Shown one piece after another: positions 22,621 to 29,000 of a stretch of DNA of 29,000 bases (within the stretch, counting starts at the first letter, position 1; the number at the start of each line of letters is the position of its first letter). The position numbers and the translations under genes were made by a program. This DNA is from JBBSMX01 sp038232935 (lineage in GTDB: Bacteria; Bacteroidota; Rhodothermia; Rhodothermales; JANQRZ01), in the NCBI GenBank assembly GCA_038232935.1, contig JBBSMX010000042.1, forward strand, positions 1 to 29,000, given 5' to 3'. Below the pieces are notes generated by a model. The model made no database searches. It had not been told where the DNA came from and was given only the letters and a program-made list of their open reading frames with translations.

Positions 22621-25575
22621 ATGCCGCGTCTCCTCCGCACCCTCGCCGTCCTGGCCGTCACGCTCGCGCTCGCCGCGCCCGTGGCGGCCCAGTACCACTT
22701 CTACTACGGCCGCAACAAGGTCCAGTACGAAGGCTTCGACTGGCACGTCCTCCGCACGGACCACTTCGACATCTACTACTACCCCGAGATGCAGGCGCTC
22801 GCCGAGAACGGCGCACACTTCGCCGAGGAGGCCTATGGCGAGCTGGAGAACAAGTTCGACTTCTCCCTGAACCACCGCGTCCCGCTCATCTTCTACTCGT
22901 CGAACCTCCACTTCAAGCAGACCAACATCACGCCGGGCTTCATCCCGGACGGCGTCGGCGGGTTCTTCGAGTTCCTCAAAGGGCGCGTCGTGATCCCGGC
23001 CAACGGCAACATCCACCGCTTCCGGCGGGTGATCCGGCACGAGCTCGTCCACGTCTTCACCTACTCCAAGCTGACGCGCGTGATGCGGGACCACCGCCGC
23101 CCGCTCGACGGCGTCCCGCCGCTGTGGTTCACCGAGGGGCTGGCCGAGTACTGGAGCGGCGAGCCGGACTACCAGCACGAGATGGTCCTCCGCGACGCCG
23201 TCGCGAGCAACTACTTCGTCCCGCTCGAAAACCTCGACCGGATTTACGGGACGTACCTCATGTACAAAGAAGGCGAGGCCGTCTGCCGCTTCCTCGCCGA
23301 ACAGTACGGTGAGGAGAAGCTGCTCCTGCTGCTGGAGGAGTTCTGGCGCGATTCCGACTTCCGCAAGGTGATGGAGGTCGTCTTCCGCGAGGACTACCGC
23401 GACATCTCGGACGACTGGACGGACTGGGTGCAGGCGCAGTACCTCCCCAAGCTCGACGAGGCCCAGCCGCCGACGCTGATGTCCAAGGCTGTCACGGCGC
23501 GCGGCTTCAGCGGCAAGCCCACGTTCTACCGCCACCGTGACGGCCGGCGCGAGGTCGTCTTTGTCGGCAACCGGGACGGGTACACGAACCTGTTCGCCGT
23601 GCTCGTGGACGAGGAGGGCGAGCCGACGAGCAAACCGCGCGTGCTGATCAAGGGCGAGCGCAACGGCCGGTTCGAGGCGTTCCACTTCTTCGAAAGCCGG
23701 ATGGACGTCAGTGCCGACGGCAAGCTCGCCTTCGTCACCCAGAGCGGCGAGCACGACGTGATCCACGTCTACGACCTCGAAGCCGGCCGCATGGGGCCGA
23801 CGTACCGCTTCGACGGCCTCATCGCCGTCTACTCGCCGTCGTGGGACCCGACGGGCACGAAGCTCGCCTTCACGTCCATCGACATGAGCGGCTTCGCCGA
23901 TCTCTACACCTACGACACCGCTACCGCCGCCCTCCGCAAGCTCACGAACGATCCGTACGACGACCGCGACCCCGCGTGGAGCCCGGACGGCGAAACCCTC
24001 GCCTTCTCCTCCGACCGGACGGACTTCGGCAAAGAAGGCGCTTACAACCTCTTCACCCTCACGCTCGACTCGGGTGAGATCGACTACGTCACGTACGGCG
24101 AGCAGATCGACCTCTCGCCGCACTGGAGTCCCGACGGTGAGCGGCTCGTGTTCATCTCGTCGCGGCGCGGCGAGGACGGCAAGTTTAGCGGGCAGGACCT
24201 GTGGGTGGCCGACATGCAGCGGAAGCCCGGCGAGCCGGCCGAGATCGCCCTCGCCGATGCCGGCGATCCTCTCGCTGTCCCCGCGATGACCCGCGAGCTC
24301 TCGCAGCTCACGGCCTTCACCGGAGCCGCCTTCGACCCGGTGTGGACGGACGACGACGAATTGATGTTCGCCACGCTCGAAGACTCCCGCTTCACCGTCC
24401 GCCGCGCCTCCGCCGACTCGCTCATCCGCGCCCCGCGGAGCCGCGCCGTCGTCGGGCTCGGGGCGCGGGCCGAGGCCGAGCCGTGGGCGTACGAGCGGCT
24501 CCGCGTGCAGGACGAAGAGCGCCGTCAGCCGTACCGGAAGAAGTATACCCTCGACGCCGCGCAGGGCGCGCTCTCCACGAACCCGGTGTGGGGCACGAAC
24601 GGCGGGGCCGTGCTCGCCTTCTCCGACCTGCTCGGCAACGATCAGATTTACGTCTCGGCCTACAGCACGCGCGTACCCGGCCGCTCGTTCGTGGACGGGC
24701 TCAACGCCTCGGTCACACGCATCCACCTCGGCCGCCGCGCGAACTACGGGTACGGGGTCTACCGCTACAGTGGCCAGCGCTACGACCTCACCGACCCCGA
24801 CGCCGCACAGGAGTACCCCGTCTTCTACGAGCAGCTCGTCGGCGTGGTCGGCCTCGTGAGCTACCCGATCTCGAAGTTCCAGCGCGTCGACGTCCAGACC
24901 TCGTTCAACTACGACCGGAAAGAGATTTTTATCAATGCCATCGACCGCGAGGCGTTCCTCCTCTCGAACGGCATCGGTCTCACACACGACAACGCGCTCT
25001 ACGATTACAACGGACCGATCGACGGGTGGAAGGCGAATGTGACGGTGGCCTACACGACGGACGTGCGTTTCTCGAATGTGAGCTACTACACGCTCACCGC
25101 CGACGCCCGCCACTACTTCCGCCTCCTCCCCGGCGTGACGTTCGCCTCGTGGGGGCTCGCGCAGACGAACGTCGGGCGCGAGTCGCGGCTGTTCCTCCTC
25201 GGCGGGAGCTGGGACCTCCGCGGCTTCCCGCTCTTCCGCGTGCGCGGCCGTCACATGTGGTTCACCTCGCACGAGCTGCGCTTCCCCATCCTCGAACGCC
25301 CGAGCGCCTACATCCCACTCCTCGCCCCGTTCGGCATCGTGAACCTGCGCGGCGCGCTCTTCGCAGACGCCGCCCACGTGTGGAACGACGCCTACGACCA
25401 GCGCCAGCCGCAGCTCTTCGCGGGCACCGACCTCGGGGCCGTGGGGATGGGCCTGCGGATGAACCTCTTCGGCGGCTTCGTCCTCCGCTACGATTTCGGG
25501 TACCGCTTCACCGACGGCCTCCAGTGGTCCGAGCGCGACCCGTTCCGCTCGTTCTTCTTCGGCTACAACTTCTGA
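22621..25575 (+). CDS. Large outer-membrane protein: gluzincin-like domain, TolB-like propeller and Omp85-like barrel
   Basis: A 984-residue protein with a signal peptide (1-23). Residues ~40-280 look like a peptidase-MA/gluzincin domain: the zinc motif HELVH (140-144) is followed by FTEGLAEYWS with Glu172, a complete set of ligands. Residues ~350-600 hold PD40/TolB-like blades (WDPTGTKLAFTS, AWSPDGETLAFSSDR, HWSPDGERLVFISSRR). From ~650 to the end alternating strands suggest an outer-membrane barrel with GSWDLRGFPLF near 860, like the Omp85/BamA RGY region, and a C-terminal Phe (FFFGYNF). Whether the protease part is active, and what passes the barrel, is unknown. ATG 22621 begins the signal peptide. 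A BamB-like gene follows after 4 bases. Confidence 0.85.
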   Translation: MPRLLRTLAVLAVTLALAAPVAAQYHFYYGRNKVQYEGFDWHVLRTDHFDIYYYPEMQALAENGAHFAEEAYGELENKFDFSLNHRVPLIFYSSNLHFKQTNITPGFIPDGVGGFFEFLKGRVVIPANGNIHRFRRVIRHELVHVFTYSKLTRVMRDHRRPLDGVPPLWFTEGLAEYWSGEPDYQHEMVLRDAVASNYFVPLENLDRIYGTYLMYKEGEAVCRFLAEQYGEEKLLLLLEEFWRDSDFRKVMEVVFREDYRDISDDWTDWVQAQYLPKLDEAQPPTLMSKAVTARGFSGKPTFYRHRDGRREVVFVGNRDGYTNLFAVLVDEEGEPTSKPRVLIKGERNGRFEAFHFFESRMDVSADGKLAFVTQSGEHDVIHVYDLEAGRMGPTYRFDGLIAVYSPSWDPTGTKLAFTSIDMSGFADLYTYDTATAALRKLTNDPYDDRDPAWSPDGETLAFSSDRTDFGKEGAYNLFTLTLDSGEIDYVTYGEQIDLSPHWSPDGERLVFISSRRGEDGKFSGQDLWVADMQRKPGEPAEIALADAGDPLAVPAMTRELSQLTAFTGAAFDPVWTDDDELMFATLEDSRFTVRRASADSLIRAPRSRAVVGLGARAEAEPWAYERLRVQDEERRQPYRKKYTLDAAQGALSTNPVWGTNGGAVLAFSDLLGNDQIYVSAYSTRVPGRSFVDGLNASVTRIHLGRRANYGYGVYRYSGQRYDLTDPDAAQEYPVFYEQLVGVVGLVSYPISKFQRVDVQTSFNYDRKEIFINAIDREAFLLSNGIGLTHDNALYDYNGPIDGWKANVTVAYTTDVRFSNVSYYTLTADARHYFRLLPGVTFASWGLAQTNVGRESRLFLLGGSWDLRGFPLFRVRGRHMWFTSHELRFPILERPSAYIPLLAPFGIVNLRGALFADAAHVWNDAYDQRQPQLFAGTDLGAVGMGLRMNLFGGFVLRYDFGYRFTDGLQWSERDPFRSFFFGYNF

Positions 25576-25579
25576 AATT

Positions 25580-26815
25580 GTGACAGGGAGAGAGGGAGAG
25601 AGAAAGAGAGAGAGAGGGGGGACGTTTTGTCCTACCCCGTCGTTTCTTTGTGCCTTCTCCCTTTCCCCCTTTCTCATCCTCGCGCTAGCCCTCGGCGGGT
25701 GCAGCGTGTTCCAGCTCAGCGCGCCGCTCCGGGTGCAGGAGGGGGATTGGACGACGGAGGGCGGCACGACCGCGCGCAGCAACGCCACCGAGGTCACGCT
25801 GCACCCCCCGCTCGAAGAGGTGTGGTCGTACGACGCCGATGCCGCGTTTGGACCGGCCGCCGCCGTGGTCGCGGATGACATCGTGATCGTGGTGACGCGG
25901 AAGGGGGAGGTCCGAGCTATCGGGCTGGAAGACGGGCGTAAGCGGAGCGTCGGCGATGTCCGCGAGCCCATCGAGGGCGCGCCGGTGCTGACGAAACGGA
26001 TGCTCTACGCGCCCGTCGCCGCCGGTAAACGCACCATCGTCGCACTCGACTTCGTGGACGGTCGGCGCGTGTGGGCGCTGCGGGCCGGGCCGCACGAGGC
26101 GGGGCTGCTGCTCGCAGAAAACACGCTCGTCGCCGCCGGAATGGACGGGACGATCCGCGCCATCGATCCGGCCGACGGCGCGATCCGCTGGCAGGCGACC
26201 CCGGACTCCGCCGCCGGTTTCTTCGCCACACCCGTGCTCGTCGCGCCCGATATCCTCGCCGTCGCCGACGACCGGGGACTCGTGACGGCACTCGATCTCG
26301 TGACGGGCGAGGCGCGCTGGACGCAGCGTCTCGGCGTGCCGGTCTACGCCACGCCCGCCACGCACGACGGACGCCTCTTCATCCCCACCTCGCGCGGCCG
26401 GTTCGTCGCGCTCGACGCAGCCACGGGCGAGTCGGTGTGGACGGCCGAGGCTGGTGATCCGCTCGTCAAGTTCAGCGCCCCGGCCGTCGGCGGGGGGCTC
26501 GTCGTCGTCGGCGCGAGCGATGGGCGGCTGCGAGCGCTCGACGCGGCGACCGGCAAGCCCATCTGGACCTTCCTCTCCGACGGCAACTTCGCCTCGGCCC
26601 CGCTCATCGCCGGCGACGTCGTCTACGCCGGCTCGCTCGACGAGCACCTCTACGCCTTCGACCGCGCGACCGGCGACCTGCTCTGGCAGCATGAACTCGA
26701 CGGGCGCATCAAGTCGACGCCCATCATCCACGGCGACCGGCTCATCGTGCTGGCCGAGCCGCGCCACGTCCACGTCTTTCAGCCGGCCTCGCCGGTCGCC
26801 GCAAGCAACGAGTGA
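25580..26815 (+). CDS. BamB-like PQQ-repeat beta-propeller lipoprotein
   Basis: About 411 residues. The lipobox LALGGC gives Cys41, preceded by an Arg-rich stretch and a hydrophobic core, so it is a lipoprotein. About seven PQQ-type blades are visible, for example GTIRAIDPADGAIRW, GLVTALDLVTGEARW, GRFVALDAATGESVW, GRLRALDAATGKPIW and HLYAFDRATGDLLW. This matches BamB, the scaffold of outer-membrane protein assembly, or a dehydrogenase-like propeller without catalytic residues. It lies 4 bases after a gene with an Omp85-like barrel, which favours a BamB-type partner. The start is GTG 25580; no other start precedes the lipobox. An AG/G tract lies in its first 14 codons. Confidence 0.85.
   Translation: MTGREGERKRERGGTFCPTPSFLCAFSLSPFLILALALGGCSVFQLSAPLRVQEGDWTTEGGTTARSNATEVTLHPPLEEVWSYDADAAFGPAAAVVADDIVIVVTRKGEVRAIGLEDGRKRSVGDVREPIEGAPVLTKRMLYAPVAAGKRTIVALDFVDGRRVWALRAGPHEAGLLLAENTLVAAGMDGTIRAIDPADGAIRWQATPDSAAGFFATPVLVAPDILAVADDRGLVTALDLVTGEARWTQRLGVPVYATPATHDGRLFIPTSRGRFVALDAATGESVWTAEAGDPLVKFSAPAVGGGLVVVGASDGRLRALDAATGKPIWTFLSDGNFASAPLIAGDVVYAGSLDEHLYAFDRATGDLLWQHELDGRIKSTPIIHGDRLIVLAEPRHVHVFQPASPVAASNE
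25605..25621. repeat. (AG)6 plus G6 simple repeat inside the start of the lipoprotein gene
   Basis: Six AG units run into six G within codons 9-14, surrounded by a purine-only stretch from about 25583. A change of one unit would shift the frame and abolish the lipobox and propeller, so slippage could switch the gene off. Only sequence context supports this. Confidence 0.55.
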
Positions 26816-26817
26816 TT

Positions 26818-27645
26818 ATGCGTCGCCTCTTCCGACCGCTTTGTGTTCTCTTCCTGGCACTACTGGCCCTGCCCGCCATGGGGCAGCGCGGCGCGCTCGT
26901 GCCGGGTCTCTTCGACGGGGTATTCGTCGCCGAGGCCGGCACCGTCGTCGTCGAAACGAATTTCGCGGAGGGGATGCTCTACGACGGGGAGACGCCGCTC
27001 GGGCCGGTCGAGGCGGGGGTCTTCGCGCTCGCGCCGGGCACGCACGTGCTTACCCTGCGCGAAGCGGACCTCGAAGCGTGGCAGCCCCGCCACGCCGAGG
27101 CCGAGGTGGTGGTGCGCTCCGGCGAGACGGTGACCGTGCGGCTCGACGTGCCGTACCGCTACCGCGTCGAGAGCTTCCCGTACGGCGCGACCGTCGTGCT
27201 CGAAGGGGAAGGCGGAACCGAGGTCCTCGGCGAGACGCCGCTCGACCTCTCGGTGGCGTCACCGCTGGACGGGACGCTCGTCGTCCGAAAGACGGGCTAC
27301 ACCGCCGCACGGCAGGAGCCCGGGGCCGACGCCGAGAACCAGTACAGCTTCGTGCTCCGGCCGATCACCCTCGCCGAGGCGGGAGCGGGGGAGGTGGCGC
27401 GGAGCGAGCGGCGCAAGCCCAACACGTGGATCGATGTCGCCGCCGTCGGCCTCGCGGTCGGGGCCGGCGCCGTCGCCGTCTATTACAAGTTCAAAGGGGA
27501 CGACGAGTACGAAGTGTACGCCCGCTCCGGCGGCGACCCGGCGCAGCGGAGCGACTTCGAGCGCTACGACACGTACTCGGCGATTGCGCTCGGGGCGATG
27601 CAGGTCGGCATCGGCGTCTTCGCCATCCGCCTCGTGCTGCGCTAG
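26818..27645 (+). CDS. PEGA-domain envelope protein with C-terminal membrane helices
   Basis: A 275-residue protein with a signal peptide (MRRLFRPL..., cleavage near MGQ 21-23). Residues ~38-112 form beta-rich sequence, and ~115-182 match a PEGA-like domain (VESFPYGATVVLEG then GETPLDLSVASP and RKTGY). Two hydrophobic segments follow (about 205-224 and 253-274). PEGA domains are extracellular or surface-layer-type beta modules. The first codons overlap the previous gene: GTG 26812 is possible, but ATG 26818 begins the signal sequence. It closes the three-gene module with the large outer-membrane protein and the propeller lipoprotein. Function is unknown. Confidence 0.75.
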   Translation: MRRLFRPLCVLFLALLALPAMGQRGALVPGLFDGVFVAEAGTVVVETNFAEGMLYDGETPLGPVEAGVFALAPGTHVLTLREADLEAWQPRHAEAEVVVRSGETVTVRLDVPYRYRVESFPYGATVVLEGEGGTEVLGETPLDLSVASPLDGTLVVRKTGYTAARQEPGADAENQYSFVLRPITLAEAGAGEVARSERRKPNTWIDVAAVGLAVGAGAVAVYYKFKGDDEYEVYARSGGDPAQRSDFERYDTYSAIALGAMQVGIGVFAIRLVLR

Positions 27646-27764
27646 CTCGAACGGAACGACGGCTGCGTCGCACACGGGGAGTCGCGCACGGGAACGGCGC
27701 TCCCGCCGGCAGGAACCCCTCGCCGGAGCCACCGTGAGAAGCACCCCACCCAACGAGAACGACG

Positions 27765-28001
27765 ATGCAAACCGACCCGACCCGTATCGAGATCGACGTG
27801 CCGCCCGTTATCGCACGACGCTTTCGGAGCGCCACGCCGGAGCAGCGTGCTCGTGTCACGGCTGCCGTCATGCTTGCGATGATGAGCCCGGACGAGGCGG
27901 ATGAGGAGCTGACCCGCTTGCTGGATGCCGTCGGGGCTGAGGCTCAGGCGAACGGGCTGACGGAAGAGAAGCTGGCAGAGCTGCTGCGTGACGAGAGCTG
28001 A
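27765..28001 (+). CDS. Antitoxin of a PIN-domain toxin-antitoxin pair
   Basis: A 78-residue, mostly helical, acidic protein. The N-terminus (IEIDVPPVIARRFRSATPE) fits the ribbon-helix-helix-like antitoxins found before COG1569 PIN toxins, and the tail LTEEKLAELLRDES is typical of such antitoxins. Its stop overlaps the toxin start by 14 bases, as is usual in toxin-antitoxin operons. The toxin downstream is disrupted, so the antitoxin may now be an orphan. ATG 27765 was chosen. Confidence 0.7.
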   Translation: MQTDPTRIEIDVPPVIARRFRSATPEQRARVTAAVMLAMMSPDEADEELTRLLDAVGAEAQANGLTEEKLAELLRDES

Positions 28002-28275
28002 TCTGCGCGTCGTGGTCGATACGAACGTCATCGTCAGCGCCGCGCTCTCGCCCGGAGGCACACCGCGCCGCGCGCTCGATACCGCACGTCAGCACGGCAC
28101 GCTCTTGTTATCGAGAGCGACCTTCGATGAGGTGGCGATGCGCCTTCTCCTGCCGAAGTTCGACCGGTACGTATCGAGGCACGCTCGCCTGGACCTCGTG
28201 CTCTCGTTGGAGCGGGTCGGGGTCCTGATCGAGACGGGGGAGCGGGTAGAGGCGTCGCGCGACCCGACCGACGAC
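27988..28275 (+). pseudogene. PIN-domain toxin, 3' part replaced by transposase
   Basis: The frame begins GTG 27988 with VVVDTNVIVSAALSPGGTPR, carrying the first conserved Asp of PIN ribonucleases, then SRATFDEVAMRLLLPKFDRY with the conserved Glu. It stops resembling PIN at SRDPTDD, where an intact toxin would continue to its last conserved Asp residues. From 28276 the same open frame becomes transposase (SDDLWAVVEPLLPP) and ends at 28713. The octamer CCGACGAC is present on both sides of the joint (28268-28275 and 28277-28284). About half of the catalytic domain is lost, so nuclease activity is unlikely. Confidence 0.8.
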
Positions 28276-29000
28276 TCCGACGACCTCTGGGCCGTCGTCG
28301 AGCCGCTGCTCCCACCGGAGCCTCCGAAACCACGCGGTGGGCGCCCTCGCGTCCCTGACCGCGCCGCGCTGACCGGCATCCTCTTCGTCCTCCGAAGTGG
28401 CATCCCGTGGGAGATGCTGCCGCCCGAGATGGGCTGCGGCTCCGGTATGACCTGCTGGCGCAGGCTCCGCGATTGGCACGAGGTGGGCGTCTGGACGGCG
28501 CTTCACCACGCGCTGCTCGACCGGCTCGGCGTGGCCGGCGAGATCGACTGGTCGCGGGCGTCGCTCGACGCGCAGGCGGTCCCGGCCCCGGGCACCGCCA
28601 AAAAGGGGGGCGCCACCCCGAGCGTGCCATCGGCCCGAACCCAACGGATCGGGGCAAACCGGGTACGAAGCGCCATCTTGTGGTCGACCGGCGGGGGACG
28701 CCCCTGGCCGTGATGCTGACCGGGGCCAACACGAACGACTCGATGGTTTTTGAGGCCCTACTCGACGCCGTGCCCCCGATCCGCCAGCGGTGCGGTCGTC
28801 CTCGGAAGCGGCCGGCGAAGCTCCACGCTGACAAGGGCTACGACTTCCCGAAGTGCCGCCGTGCCCTACGCCGCCGCCGGATCAAAGCGCGGATCGCACG
28901 GCGGAGCGTCGAGTCGAGCGAGCGCCTGGGGCGGCACCGGTGGGTGGTCGAACGGACGCTGTCGTGGCTGAGTGCCTTCCGGCGGTTGCGCGTGCGCTAC
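28276..29000 (+). mobile_element. IS5 family (IS427-type) transposase, left end missing, runs off the window
   Basis: Two frames encode one DDE transposase. The first (to about 28604) reads DDLWAVVEPLLPP, RALTGILFVLRSGIPWEMLP-type sequence and SLDAQAV with the first Asp. The second, in the -1 frame, gives GPNPTDRGKPGTKRHLVVDR, LHADKGYD with the second Asp, and RWVVERTLSWL with the Glu; it is open to position 29000. A -1 shift at A5G6 (28600-28610) joins them, as is known for this IS group. No native start, left terminal repeat or target duplication is seen, because the transposase is fused to the PIN gene. The right end is outside the window. Confidence 0.88.
28600..28610 (+). promoter_or_regulatory. 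Probable -1 programmed frameshift site in the transposase
   Basis: Five A followed by six G. In the first frame the codons are AAA AAG GGG GGC; slipping back one base on A AAG GGG re-enters the frame that carries the second Asp and the Glu of the DDE triad. Without slippage the product ends at 28713. Confidence 0.7.

Noticed and set aside
22432..25971. Very long open frame on the minus strand
   Set aside because: It is antisense to the outer-membrane protein gene, arises from GC-rich codon bias, and has charged low-complexity translation.
28750..28971. Extra 73-codon open frame at the right edge
   Set aside because: It lies inside the transposase in a third frame that carries no DDE residues.
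1..29000. CRISPR arrays, tRNA, rRNA, prophage or defence-island genes
   Set aside because: No regularly spaced repeats, no cloverleaf-type sequence recognised, and no phage structural or known defence proteins other than the broken toxin-antitoxin pair.

Overview
The window is GC-rich bacterial chromosome with tightly packed genes. Several features suggest a Rhodothermota/Bacteroidota-like (Rhodothermales-type) marine bacterium, which is inference: start codons almost never have a Shine-Dalgarno sequence, candidate -10 elements resemble TAnnTT, there is a Bacteroidota-style LuxC-like acyl-CoA reductase, a zinc-less adenylate kinase lid, a stand-alone Nfu N-terminal domain protein, and outer-membrane proteins ending in Phe. 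The content is mostly core housekeeping genes, with one mobile-element scar at the right edge.

Layout. 1-558 has no convincing gene, only small hairpins. 559-978 is a stand-alone receiver-domain protein, convergent with a leftward group: a class I glutamine amidotransferase, a Maf pyrophosphatase and apolipoprotein N-acyltransferase (lnt). An orphan ParA-type ATPase and a sodium:neurotransmitter-symporter-family transporter run rightward (4368-6747). 6744-8725 is a leftward type III polyketide synthase plus isoprenylcysteine-methyltransferase-like pair, which recalls the alkylpyrone genes bpsA/bpsB of Bacillus; the CxxC-less tail of a thioredoxin-like protein lies between them. 8973-11771 encodes three exported proteins: an M14 carboxypeptidase, a TlpA-type thioredoxin lipoprotein and a redoxin-like protein. 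A 129-bp composite palindromic repeat (11772-11900) follows.

11978-14241 is RNase D translationally coupled to a LuxC-like acyl-CoA reductase that appears to lack its usual catalytic cysteine. An Nfu-N protein is convergent with it. 14675-16366 is a membrane/stress cassette (holin-like, YqjD/DUF883-like, small membrane protein). Then come adk, a short-chain prenyl diphosphate synthase, HPr and enzyme I with no permease component, and a phosphoglucose/phosphomannose isomerase (16524-21673). A PGRP-type amidase lipoprotein faces left.

22621-27645 is a compact three-gene envelope module: a large protein that appears to join a gluzincin-like HExxH domain, a TolB-like propeller and an Omp85-like barrel; a BamB-like PQQ-repeat lipoprotein; and a PEGA-domain protein. 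It is the best candidate here for an undescribed system. The right edge (27765-29000) holds an antitoxin and a PIN toxin whose C-terminal part has been replaced, in frame, by an IS5/IS427-type transposase that itself needs a -1 frameshift at an A5G6 tract and runs off the window.

Where ATG was not the only choice, alternative starts are stated in the entries. Family assignments come from motif recognition only; no database search was run.
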